Positions 45,828 to 53,968 of a DNA stretch of 64,000 bases are shown here, piece after piece. The DNA comes from an uncultured Bryobacterales bacterium (GTDB lineage Bacteria; Acidobacteriota; Terriglobia; Bryobacterales; UBA6623): the NCBI GenBank assembly GCA_951813065.1, contig CATOTH010000002.1:558001-622000 (forward strand), given 5' to 3'. The notes below the pieces were generated by a model. That model worked only from the letters and a program-made list of their open reading frames with translations. It was not told the DNA's origin and did not search any database. Position numbers and translations under genes: made by a program. Numbering within the stretch: the stretch's first letter is position 1; each line of letters begins with the position of its first letter.

Positions 45828-47159
45828 ATGACGGTGTCCCCTCTGGACTCGGCGCTTTTCGCCCCGCTGCTGGCGGACGCGGAAACGGCTCAGCTCTTCT
45901 CGGACCGAGCGGCGGTGCGCGCGATGCTCGAATTCGAGGTTGCGCTGGCGCGCGCCGAAGAGCGGGTGGGACTAGTCGCGACAGGCGCAAGCACGGCGAT
46001 CGCCTCGGCCGTCTCTGGGTTAGAGCCGGACTGGCGGCGGCTGGGGAGTGCTTCTGTTGAATCCGGACATCCAGTGGCCGAGTTGGTGGGCCAGATCCGC
46101 TCCCGGGCGGGTGACTTCGGGGACTGCGTTCACCGCGGGGCAACGGCGCAGGATGTCATGGACACCGCGCTCGTCATGCGGACCAAGGTCGCCCTCGGCC
46201 AGTTCGACACCCGCCTGCGGTCTCTCACGGCCGAGTTGGCCGGGCTGGCGGAACGTCATCGCGGTACCGCGATGACGGGAAGAACGAGATACCAGCAGGC
46301 GGTTCCCGTGACGTTCGGGCTGAAGGTGGCCGGCTGGCTGCTTCCCTTGGTTCGGCATCGCGATCGGCTCGCCGCGATGCGACCGCGAATCGAGGTCGTG
46401 CAATTCGGCGGGGCGGCAGGCACCCTGGCCGCCCTCGGCAGGAAGGGCTTGGCTGTCACCGAGATCCTAGCGGCGGATCTCGGACTCGGCGTCCCGGCGG
46501 CGCCTTGGCATTCGCAACGGGACGGATTCGCCGAACTGGCGAGCTGGCTCTCGTTGTTGACTGCGAGTCTCGCCAAGGTTGGCCAGGACGTTGCTCTGCT
46601 CGCGCAGTCGGAAGTCGCGGAGGTCTGTGACGGGAGCGCGGGAAGTTCAAGCGCAATGCCCCACAAGTCGAACCCGGTCCGTTCGGAGGCACTGGTCGCG
46701 ATTGGCCGCGCGAACGCGAATCTGCTCTCGACCATGCATCAGGCAGTGATCCACGAGCACGAGCGCAGCGGGGGCGCGTGGACGCTCGAATGGCTGACGC
46801 TGCCGCAGATGGTGGTCCTGGCCGGAGCCGGCCTCGGCCACGCGCAGGCGGTTGGCGAGTCACTGTCAGCAGATCCCGAGCGCATGCTCAAGAACTTCGG
46901 GCTTGGGGGCGGGCTCGCGCTGGCCGAGTCCGCCGTTGCCGCCCTGGCGACCACCATGCCCGCAGGCCAGGCTAGGCAGGTCGTCGAGCGCGCGAGCCAA
47001 CGAAGTCGCCGGTCCGGTGACGACTTGCTCGCAATCCTCGCGCAAGAAGTGCCCGCCGGTGTCGACTGGTCGTCCGTGGAAGATCCGTCGAATTGGCTTG
47101 GCTCTGCGCAGGAATATATCGACCGGGCGATTGCGCTTGCCCGCTCGAACCCCGGTTGA
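45828..47159 (+). CDS. pcaB: 3-carboxy-cis,cis-muconate cycloisomerase
   Basis: Lyase-superfamily enzyme that lactonises 3-carboxymuconate to 4-carboxymuconolactone, between PcaHG and PcaC. The GSSSAMPHKSNPVRSE signature of the fumarase/aspartase superfamily is intact, with RGATAQDVMDTALVM and TGRTRYQQAVPVTFG upstream. 443 residues from the ATG at 45828; an ATG six codons upstream (45810) is possible. It closes the pcaDCHGB operon. Downstream pcaIJ and pcaF are absent from the window. Confidence 0.92.
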   Translation: MTVSPLDSALFAPLLADAETAQLFSDRAAVRAMLEFEVALARAEERVGLVATGASTAIASAVSGLEPDWRRLGSASVESGHPVAELVGQIRSRAGDFGDCVHRGATAQDVMDTALVMRTKVALGQFDTRLRSLTAELAGLAERHRGTAMTGRTRYQQAVPVTFGLKVAGWLLPLVRHRDRLAAMRPRIEVVQFGGAAGTLAALGRKGLAVTEILAADLGLGVPAAPWHSQRDGFAELASWLSLLTASLAKVGQDVALLAQSEVAEVCDGSAGSSSAMPHKSNPVRSEALVAIGRANANLLSTMHQAVIHEHERSGGAWTLEWLTLPQMVVLAGAGLGHAQAVGESLSADPERMLKNFGLGGGLALAESAVAALATTMPAGQARQVVERASQRSRRSGDDLLAILAQEVPAGVDWSSVEDPSNWLGSAQEYIDRAIALARSNPG

Positions 47160-47390
47160 CCGCCACTGCCGCGGGCACCTGCTGCGGTCCGGCCGACATC
47201 TTCCGAGGGCTGTCCGTGATGGAGCCCGGTACGCTCTGCAATCCCGAGGTGACGGGCCTCGCGAGGAGTGGGGCTGCGTCTGCCCTCGGGTCGCATCCGG
47301 TTTTCAGCGATCGTTGGCAAAGCCGGCAGGGGCGTCTACAATATGGCCAGCAGATTTTCCGCCGGGCTGGGCCCGGCCGCTGAAGTGCGC
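47160..47390 (+). promoter_or_regulatory. intergenic region after pcaB with strong promoter
   Basis: A gap of about 230 bases. TTGGCA (47314-47319, five of six) is separated by exactly 17 bases from TACAAT (47337-47342, five of six), one of the best sigma-70-like promoters in the window. It lies just before an ATG at 47343 that would precede the transcription start, so the next gene probably starts at 47391. Confidence 0.55.
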
Positions 47391-48020
47391 ATGGTCAGGA
47401 TTCTCGGCAATCGCAGGTACGTGGAGATTCCCGGCGATTCCTCCTTCGAACTGCCGCCCCTGATGCTGAAGTCGAACCCCGTGCTGTGCGAGCTCGGCGA
47501 ACTGGTGGATAGCGCCAGCAGCATCGTCGATTCCGAGGCCCTGATCCCCGGTCCAGCCCAGGACGCCATGGAAGCCGGCAACACGTTGGAGCAGGTCCGT
47601 TTCGGGCTCGCGGCTAACCTTGTCGACCAATATCGGCGGTTCATCAGCCACTGGACGTGGGGCGAGTCGGTACTCGAGTGGATCCGCCAGTGCGAAACGA
47701 GCTTCGAGACGCAACCGAACCTTCGAGTCCTGCTGCGCCCGGACCTCTGGCCGCATGCCGGCCGGTCGAGCTTCGTGACCTTGCTGCAGGACAAGGATGC
47801 GGCCGATTCGCAGATCGTCTTGGAGAACGCGATGGGATTCAGGCTCACTTTCCGTCATCCGCCGCCCATCGAGTGTTTCTCGGAAAAGTTTCTTTTCTTG
47901 CTGAACTCGTCGCTAGGTGCGACGGCGTATCGAGCTTGGGCGGGGCGGGAGGACGAGGCGTCCCTGCCTCCGGAACGCTTCCAGTTCATCGTGATGACTG
48001 ATAAGATTCGCGAGGTCTGA
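47391..48020 (+). CDS. hypothetical protein
   Basis: A 209-residue soluble protein that I do not recognise. It begins MVRILGNRRYVEIPGDSSF. There is no signal peptide, membrane segment or cofactor motif. It has mixed alpha/beta character with a hydrophobic repeat pattern, the aromatic-rich LVDQYRRFISHWTWGESVLEW, and a C-terminal RFQFIVMTDKIREV. The in-frame ATG at 47343 is disfavoured because the promoter -10 element overlaps it. The neighbours are pcaB upstream and the low-G+C islet downstream, with no evident functional link to either. Confidence 0.6.
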   Translation: MVRILGNRRYVEIPGDSSFELPPLMLKSNPVLCELGELVDSASSIVDSEALIPGPAQDAMEAGNTLEQVRFGLAANLVDQYRRFISHWTWGESVLEWIRQCETSFETQPNLRVLLRPDLWPHAGRSSFVTLLQDKDAADSQIVLENAMGFRLTFRHPPPIECFSEKFLFLLNSSLGATAYRAWAGREDEASLPPERFQFIVMTDKIREV

Positions 48021-48413
48021 AGCGTCGCGAAGCGGTCAGACGCGTTCGGGTGTTGTTCGGATTTGAAACTCAAGCCCTCCTCGGGATTCAGGAATGAGTC
48101 TTGCCCCGGGCCGCCGGGAATCGTTCAATGTAAGGCAGCGCGGCGGAACTGCGGATAGCCTGCCGTCTCCGCCGGTCTCGCCGACAGGCTGTAGCCTCCT
48201 CCGGGGATGCGGCCAACAATTTGTTGCACGGCAGCCGCACTGCAGGCCATTGTCGTGCGCGGTTTACAGTGGTTGCATATGGCAATGCAGCGGGTGTCCT
48301 GCAGCGGTGGACGGCTAGCGACCAACCACCGAAGGCTGCCCGTAGAGAAGTGTCGCCAACAGACTCAACACGGGCAGTTGCGAGGTGGATGGGCAGTGCT
48401 ATCTGCATAGGAA
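48021..48413. other. non-coding gap before accessory gene pair
   Basis: A 393-base stretch with no convincing gene. It contains an imperfect hairpin (arms at 48157-48165 and 48182-48190, one mismatch, no T-tract) and an 8-bp perfect inverted repeat described separately. Short open frames here lack start signals and family support. It probably holds the promoter of the downstream pair. Confidence 0.5.
48336..48377. repeat. inverted repeat upstream of accessory pair
   Basis: CTGCCCGT (48336-48343) and its exact reverse complement ACGGGCAG (48370-48377) are spaced by 26 bases, ending 36 bases before the start at 48414. It could be an operator for an autoregulated toxin-antitoxin-like locus; an 8-bp match can also occur by chance. 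Confidence 0.3.
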
Positions 48414-49214
48414 ATGGCCTTGGCCGAGAGACTCGGCAGCGATGATATTCTGAAATCATTCATGACACTGAAAGAAGCAGAAGAACAATCGGGTCTCAGT
48501 TACGAGGAATGGGAGGATCTCACTTTCGAGTATCTGTTCTCAGGGGGCACTGTTGAGGGATTCACAAAGGCTATGGGATTGTCGGAGGCCGCGCAGAACG
48601 CATTTGAAGACGAATTCAGTGTCCAGAACCAGCCACGGCGCCCGACGCCCGACACTCCGGTCCGGATTCCCGACACTAGTCCGACTCGCTACATTTCGTT
48701 CCAGTTCGCCCTGAACCTCAAGTTCCCGTGGGAATTCTCTGGCGACTGGCACTTCGAGGCGATGTTCTTTGGGTACAAGGAGCCGCGATATGCGAGAGTG
48801 GCGGGAACGGGAACCGCAGTCGACACCAACCCGAGTCTCGGGTCCAAGGGGGTGCGCGATATGGCCCAGGTGCTGGCAGACTGGAAGGTCAGACCGCACA
48901 GCGGTCCCGTCTACGTCGCGAACCACTACCGCGCTGTTGCTGATCTCGCGTTGTGGGAACTGCAGGAGGGGGAGGGCCCGGCGCTCACCGAGGCCGACAA
49001 GATCAACGACTGGATCAGAACGCAGCAGGACATGGAGACGCTGAAAGAGGAGTACCTGAAACCGCTCCGGTTCCAGCTTGGAGCCGCCGAGCAGAAGGCA
49101 TTCGACGAATGGATGCCGAGCCTTGTCTCATACACATCCTCGTGGAGCACCGAGTACAACCCGGAATACAAACACCTGGTATTCCCGCCCACTTCATCTG
49201 ATCCCCCCACCTAG
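48414..49214 (+). CDS. unknown acidic protein, partner of AbiEii-like gene
   Basis: A 266-residue protein without a recognised family. Residues 1-70 are strongly acidic and helical (MTLKEAEEQSGLSYEEWEDL, then TVEGFTKAMGLSEAAQNAFE), like a small helix-turn-helix or dimerisation head. Residues 71-90 form a proline-rich linker. The remainder is a globular region containing FPWEFSGDWHFEAMFFGY, DWKVRPHSGPVYVANHYRAV and a helical tail. There is no signal peptide or membrane segment. It ends 21 bases before the AbiEii-type gene on the same strand, so it is a candidate antitoxin or accessory factor, but it does not look like the AbiEi winged-helix antitoxin. The start is uncertain: ATG at 48414 (AGGAA close by) or ATG at 48462. 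G+C is about 46% in 48421-48540. Confidence 0.6.
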   Translation: MALAERLGSDDILKSFMTLKEAEEQSGLSYEEWEDLTFEYLFSGGTVEGFTKAMGLSEAAQNAFEDEFSVQNQPRRPTPDTPVRIPDTSPTRYISFQFALNLKFPWEFSGDWHFEAMFFGYKEPRYARVAGTGTAVDTNPSLGSKGVRDMAQVLADWKVRPHSGPVYVANHYRAVADLALWELQEGEGPALTEADKINDWIRTQQDMETLKEEYLKPLRFQLGAAEQKAFDEWMPSLVSYTSSWSTEYNPEYKHLVFPPTSSDPPT

Positions 49215-49235
49215 AGCCCGCCGACTGATGGCAGT

Positions 49236-50111
49236 GTGTCTTGCGCGCGACTCGGCGAAAGCGCGGCCGAATCTATGCTCCCCGAAATCGTGAACAGAAC
49301 GAGCTTTCTGACGTCCGAACAGGCGCTCCGCGAGGCCGTCATGCTATCTGTCGTCAGGCATCTGCAAGATGTGCCGTGCATTCTCAGGGGAGGATCCGCT
49401 CTAGCATTCACGCGCGGTCTGAATCGTCACACCACTGACCTGGACTTCGACCTGGGTGAGAAGACCGACATGAAGCCGTTGATCCGAGCAGGCGTGGAGT
49501 CAGCGGGCATGAAATGGACTCGGACTAACACGAGCCCACACCGACGGTCCAGGCGGTACTGGGTTGAGTACTCGGACCCGCGAGGAGGCAAGCCGGCGGA
49601 GCTGAAGGTCGACACGCATTCCGCCAAGAAGGAATTCGCGGCGAAAGTCCAGGTGGTTGCCGGAATTCTCACCTATAGCGTGGAGGCGCTCTTCGACCAA
49701 AAACTAGCTGCGACGAGCAGCCGACTCGAGCCACGCGACCTGTTCGACCTATCATTCATTGCCACCCGCCTAGCGAGTTCGCTGAACGACAGCCAAGTAC
49801 TCCGCCTGCGGAACTTCATCAGCGATCCAAGACGGCTCGACCGCCGATACAAGCAATTGTTCGACAGAGACGAGGTCTTGCGAGCCATCACCACCTATAA
49901 GCGTTGCAAGAAGCAATTCGTAAGCGCAGTTGCGAGCGAGGTTGCGCGACGAGGAATCATTCATCCAGAGCAGAGAATTCGAGTCTCCGACCCGATCTTC
50001 CAGAAGATCCTTGCCTACCATCAACGACGTCACGATGAGAGTTCAGATGATCAGCAGGTGGTGCGGGATCGGTTGCGGACGGACGACCGGGACTACAGTT
50101 TCTCCCGCTAG
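49236..50111 (+). CDS. AbiEii/AbiGii-type nucleotidyltransferase
   Basis: A 291-residue member of the AbiEii/DUF1814 nucleotidyltransferase family. These are toxins of type IV abortive-infection toxin-antitoxin systems that modify tRNA or other targets with nucleotides. All key motifs are present: the nucleotide-binding GGSALAF (GGS at 52-54), the T-x-D-L-D-F box (D68, D70), the third acid in LKVDTHS (D126) and the motif III Lys-Asp region (K156 in DQKLAAT; R167, D168, D171 in RDLFDL). The protein therefore looks active. GTG at 49236 or ATG at 49275 may be the start. G+C is about 54% in 49801-49920, well below the pca genes. Confidence 0.82.
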   Translation: MSCARLGESAAESMLPEIVNRTSFLTSEQALREAVMLSVVRHLQDVPCILRGGSALAFTRGLNRHTTDLDFDLGEKTDMKPLIRAGVESAGMKWTRTNTSPHRRSRRYWVEYSDPRGGKPAELKVDTHSAKKEFAAKVQVVAGILTYSVEALFDQKLAATSSRLEPRDLFDLSFIATRLASSLNDSQVLRLRNFISDPRRLDRRYKQLFDRDEVLRAITTYKRCKKQFVSAVASEVARRGIIHPEQRIRVSDPIFQKILAYHQRRHDESSDDQQVVRDRLRTDDRDYSFSR

Positions 50112-50393
50112 AGCTGACCTTCGACTTGGCGGGCACCCTAGCTTAGGCAGCCTTGAAGGCAAGCTTTGTCCAGCCGACTGGAACTCCAGAGGGCGTGGCC
50201 ATAGGCACTGCGAACCCCATCTGGCGCGAAGGACACACGCGCCAGTCAGCAGGGACGTCGGGGAGCACTGGCTAAGTGTGCTGGAGTAATTCGCGTCCGG
50301 ATGCCCGTATCCGTCAAAGACAGCTACAATGATTGACCGTACGCCTCGGCCTGAGTGACAGGCACTTCGGGGCGAAGCAAACGAGGAAAAACA
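50112..50393. promoter_or_regulatory. intergenic region before Gfo/Idh/MocA gene
   Basis: TACAAT at 50325-50330 is a plausible -10 for the downstream gene, 63 bases from its ATG; no good -35 is seen. GAGGAAAA just before the ATG is the ribosome binding site. Nothing else was recognised in the 282 bases. Confidence 0.35.
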
Positions 50394-51710
50394 ATGCCAG
50401 AGAAATCGAGTACGGGGCCAGTGCCGGAGCAGGACGTCACGCGCCGCAACTTCATGAAGGGTACGGCCCGAAGCGCCGCGGCGACGGCAGCGGGATTACA
50501 GATCGTCAGGCCTCAGGCGTTGCGCGCGCAATCGAACGAGAAGCTCTCGATCGGAATCGTCGGCTGCGGTGGTCGCGGCACGCGCGGGGTCGCCGAGGCG
50601 ATCCGAGGCAACCCCAGCTACGAACTCCATGCGATGGGCGACCTGTTCGAGGATCAGCTAGAGGGGTCGCTGCGGAGGCTCAGGGACTCCGACGAGTTTG
50701 AGCCGGAGGTCAAGAAGCAGATCCAGGTCGCGCCGGAGAACCGCTATCTCGGCTACGACGCCTACAAGAAAGTCGTCGATTCCGGCGTGGACGTGGTCTT
50801 CCTGCACACGCCGCCGGGCTGGCGGCCGCTGCACCTCGAATACGCGATCAACGCCGGGAAGAACGTTTTCGCCGAGAAACCCCTTGCCACGGACATGATG
50901 GGAGCCCAGAAGGTCATCCGCCTCGCCAAGGAGTCCGAACGCAAGAAGCTCACGGTCATGATCGGCGCGCAACGCCGCTCGCAGAAGGAGTACGTGGAGT
51001 CCGTGCGACGCATCCAGGACGGCGAGATCGGCGATGTCGTGGCGACCTATGCGAACTGGATCTCGGGCCCGGTGATCAAGGGAGCGGATTATCAGGAGAG
51101 GCTGGACGCGAAGTCGCTAGCCTGGCAGCAGCGGGCCTGGTATTCGCACGTCTGGATCTGCGGCGATCAGATCGTCGAGCAGCATCTGCACAATATCGAC
51201 GTCATCAACTGGGTGATGGGAGATACCCACCCAGAGAGCGTGGTCGCTTCCGGCGGGGCCATCTGGCGTCCCCGCGAGAAACTGTATGGCAACATCTACG
51301 ACCACGTGCATTCCGATTTCGTCTATGCCAACGGCGTGCGCATGTCGAGTCATTGCCGGCAATACCCGGACCGCAGGGTGCGGCGAGTCAACGAACTGGT
51401 GATCGGCACCCGCGGGCGCTCGACCGTGCGCGACTTGGGCACATCATCCAACACCAGTCCGTACGTGCAGGAGCACATCGACATGGTGGCCTCGATCAAT
51501 GGCACGGGTCCCTACAGGAACCAGGCCTTGGCGGTGGCTTACTCGACAATGACGGCGATCATGGGTCGAGAATCGGCGTACGCCGGCATCGAGGTGACTT
51601 GGGACATGGCGATGAATTCGAAGCAGAATCTCATCCCGGACAACCCGTCTCTGGAAGGCATGCACGAGGTGCCAGAACTCCCGCGGCCGGGTGAGTACGA
51701 ATTCGTCTAG
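50394..51710 (+). CDS. Tat-exported Gfo/Idh/MocA family oxidoreductase
   Basis: A 438-residue homologue of the oxidoreductase at 26.7 kb. It has a twin-arginine signal TRRNFMKGTARSAAATAAGLQ, the Rossmann motif SIGIVGCGGRGTRGV, VDVVFLHTPPGWRPLHLEYAINAGKNVFAEKPLATD, and a C-terminal domain that recognises sugars or cyclitols. It probably acts on a periplasmic carbohydrate. It begins a run of Tat-exported genes (propeller protein next on the same strand; AKR and TIM-barrel protein on the other). A strong GAGGAAAA ribosome binding site precedes the ATG. Confidence 0.88.
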   Translation: MPEKSSTGPVPEQDVTRRNFMKGTARSAAATAAGLQIVRPQALRAQSNEKLSIGIVGCGGRGTRGVAEAIRGNPSYELHAMGDLFEDQLEGSLRRLRDSDEFEPEVKKQIQVAPENRYLGYDAYKKVVDSGVDVVFLHTPPGWRPLHLEYAINAGKNVFAEKPLATDMMGAQKVIRLAKESERKKLTVMIGAQRRSQKEYVESVRRIQDGEIGDVVATYANWISGPVIKGADYQERLDAKSLAWQQRAWYSHVWICGDQIVEQHLHNIDVINWVMGDTHPESVVASGGAIWRPREKLYGNIYDHVHSDFVYANGVRMSSHCRQYPDRRVRRVNELVIGTRGRSTVRDLGTSSNTSPYVQEHIDMVASINGTGPYRNQALAVAYSTMTAIMGRESAYAGIEVTWDMAMNSKQNLIPDNPSLEGMHEVPELPRPGEYEFV

Positions 51711-51734
51711 GCCCGATCTGCCCGGAAGGCCGAC

Positions 51735-52697
51735 ATGGACCGCCGTGGATTCCTACGGGCCGGCTTGGCCGCGCCGCTCTTCGGCGCGTCCTGTGGCCGG
51801 ACCGTGTCAAACGACTCGCCGAAGAGCGGCGTGTCCCATCGCCTGATTGCCCAGGACAAGCGGCATGTCGCCGTCGTGGACCGGGGCGGGTCGGTGGGCT
51901 GGTCATGGGTCAATGGCACGGGGGCGCATGACTTGCACTTGCTTCCGAACGGCAACTTGCTGGCGCCCACGTCGCGGAGTTCGATCGTCGAGCTGAGCCC
52001 CGAGAAGGAAACTGTCTGGGAGTGGGTGTCCGAGCCCCTGACGGCGGATATCGACAGGGTCGAGATCCATGCGTTCGAGCGCCTTGCCAACGGCTTGACG
52101 ATGATCGCGGAGACGGGCAACTTGCGACTCTTGGAGGTGGACCGCGAGGGCAGCGTCCGGCACGAGATCCCGCTGCAGGTGGAGAACCCCCACGTGCACC
52201 ACGACACCCGGCTCGTGCGCGGAACCCCAGACGGGACATACCTGGTTGCCCACGAGCACGATGGCGCGGTGCGCGAGTACGACCGGGATGGCTCGGTGGT
52301 CTGGGAATACCGGTTGGAGCTCAACGGACCGGCCGCGCCAACGCACCGCGGTCACGGCACGGCCGTCTACTCGGCGTACCGATTGCCGAGCGGCAACACC
52401 CTGATCGGTGGCGGCAACAACAACCGTGTGCTCGAGGTCGATCGCGACGGCAACACGGTGTGGAGTCTCGACAGCGAGGAGATCCCCGGCATCCCGCTGT
52501 TCTGGGTGACCCAGTTGCAAGCCCTTCCCAACGGCAATGTCGTCGTGACGAACACCCATGCCGAGGCCGAGGCGCCTCAAATCATTGAAGTTACCCGGGA
52601 CAAGGAGGTGGTGTGGAGCTTCCTGGACTGGGAGACGTTCGGGAACAATCTCTGCGCCAATATCCTGCTGGATGTCGACGGTCCCGTGATCCGTTGA
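51735..52697 (+). CDS. exported PQQ-like beta-propeller protein
   Basis: A 320-residue protein with a twin-arginine lipoprotein signal (DRRGFLRAGLAAPLFGASCG, lipobox Cys). The mature part has repeated blades built on phrases such as GNLLAPTSRSSIVEL, GTYLVAHEHDGAVREYDRDGSVVWEY, GNTLIGGGNNNRVLEVDRDGNTVW and GNVVVTNTH. This resembles arylsulfate-sulfotransferase-like or PQQ-repeat propellers. Catalytic residues cannot be assigned. It starts 24 bases after the Gfo/Idh/MocA stop on the same strand, so the two are likely co-transcribed. Confidence 0.78.
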   Translation: MDRRGFLRAGLAAPLFGASCGRTVSNDSPKSGVSHRLIAQDKRHVAVVDRGGSVGWSWVNGTGAHDLHLLPNGNLLAPTSRSSIVELSPEKETVWEWVSEPLTADIDRVEIHAFERLANGLTMIAETGNLRLLEVDREGSVRHEIPLQVENPHVHHDTRLVRGTPDGTYLVAHEHDGAVREYDRDGSVVWEYRLELNGPAAPTHRGHGTAVYSAYRLPSGNTLIGGGNNNRVLEVDRDGNTVWSLDSEEIPGIPLFWVTQLQALPNGNVVVTNTHAEAEAPQIIEVTRDKEVVWSFLDWETFGNNLCANILLDVDGPVIR

Positions 52698-52744
52698 CCC
52701 GCTCGCCGCGGCCGTACCGCCCGAAGGCTACCTGCCCGATCGAC

Positions 52745-53896
52745 TCAGGCGGCCTTTGACGCCGCGAGCGGCAGGTTCTCCGCAACCATCGCGGAGTTCT
52801 TCAGGTCGGAGTTCACGCAGGCCACGCGGGCGTCCCGGAGAGCCCAGAGGTAGCACTTCTGCGGCACGGAGAGATCCCCCGGCACAGCTTTTTCGATCAT
52901 CGCGACCCGCCGGGGGTCGTTCGGCTGGTCGTTGTCGCGACCGTGGTGGCATGGCCTGGCCACCTTCATCGCGATCACTCCGAGATCCGCTTCCCGGGCC
53001 TTGTCGAGGGCTGCGGCCAGATAGTCTCGATTGACGATGTTGTAGGCGACCATGGCGGCCGAGTATTGCCCCGCTTCCACAGCCCCTTCGAGCACTCCGG
53101 CCGGATCGCTGTGCGATGACACCGCGAGGTGGCGCACCTTGCCCGACTTGCGGAGAATCTCGAACGCCTCAAAGATCTCCGGGAACGCGGTGACCTCGTG
53201 GGCGCTGTTGGCGCCGTGCGGGACCATCAACAGATCCAGGTAGTCGGTTTGCAGTGCGCGAAGGCTGTTGTCGACGGACTCGATCACCCGCTGGCGGTAT
53301 TCCGACGGTCGGTCAATCTTTTCGCCGAATTCGGCTTCCATCGCGTTGGCGAGGACTGACGCTTCCAGTTCCCGCTGCTGGCCGCCGAAGTAATGGCAGA
53401 TGTAGTCCGGATCGAGTGCCTTGCGTCCGGCCAGCTCTTCGTGGACCTTGCGATCAATCCGTTTCCGCTCGGAATCGGCAAGGCTCTTGTAGATTGCCCG
53501 GAACAGCGCCGAGCGATTGGTGCGCCAGACGCTGACCTTGGTGTTGACGAAGACGCGGTCGCGCTTCGCTCCGGCGATGACCTTGGCGTAACCCAGTTCG
53601 CTACGCCCTTGCCCATAGGCGGGAGCGGTGTCGAGGTAGTTCAAGCCCTGCTCAATCGCTTCCTCGACATGTCTGAAGTTGTCGGGTGAGATCGTGTTGC
53701 CGCCGCAGACGATCTCAGACACCATGTAATTCGTCCGGCCAAGACGGCGGTAGGCCATCCCCGGGGCGCGGTTGCGCCACTCGACTCCCTCCTTGGGCGT
53801 TGCGGCGGCGGCCTTTTTCTTCAAGGCGAGCGCTATTGCTGCTGAGGTTCCGGAGCGGAAGAAGTCCCTTCGATTCCAAGTGGTTCTGGCGGACAT
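52745..53896 (-). CDS. Tat-exported aldo/keto reductase
   Basis: A 383-residue aldo/keto reductase of the NADPH-dependent TIM-barrel family. It opens with a twin-arginine-like signal NRRDFFRSGTSAAIALALKKKAAAA. Family segments are YRRLGRTNYMVSEIVCGG, NYLDTAPAYGQGRSELGYAKV (catalytic Asp-Tyr) and VFVNTKVSVW. A TACGAT hexamer lies six bases before the ATG. The substrate is unknown; such reductases sit beside sugar-handling genes in related genomes. It is divergent from nothing and convergent with the propeller gene. Confidence 0.85.
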   Translation of the reverse strand: MSARTTWNRRDFFRSGTSAAIALALKKKAAAATPKEGVEWRNRAPGMAYRRLGRTNYMVSEIVCGGNTISPDNFRHVEEAIEQGLNYLDTAPAYGQGRSELGYAKVIAGAKRDRVFVNTKVSVWRTNRSALFRAIYKSLADSERKRIDRKVHEELAGRKALDPDYICHYFGGQQRELEASVLANAMEAEFGEKIDRPSEYRQRVIESVDNSLRALQTDYLDLLMVPHGANSAHEVTAFPEIFEAFEILRKSGKVRHLAVSSHSDPAGVLEGAVEAGQYSAAMVAYNIVNRDYLAAALDKAREADLGVIAMKVARPCHHGRDNDQPNDPRRVAMIEKAVPGDLSVPQKCYLWALRDARVACVNSDLKNSAMVAENLPLAASKAA

Positions 53897-53968
53897 GATC
53901 CTATCGTAGGCTACGCGTCGCGGGAGGCCGAGGGGCTCACGCCCCGAGAGCTGAGGCCGACGGTCGCG

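Noticed and set aside
43337..47159. Complete beta-ketoadipate pathway
   Set aside because: Only the genes to 3-oxoadipate are here; pcaIJ and pcaF are absent.
47343..47390. ATG at 47343 as the start of the hypothetical gene
   Set aside because: It lies at the edge of the -10 element and before the predicted transcription start.
48157..48190. Hairpin as a rho-independent terminator
   Set aside because: There is a mismatch in the stem, a long loop and no T-tract.
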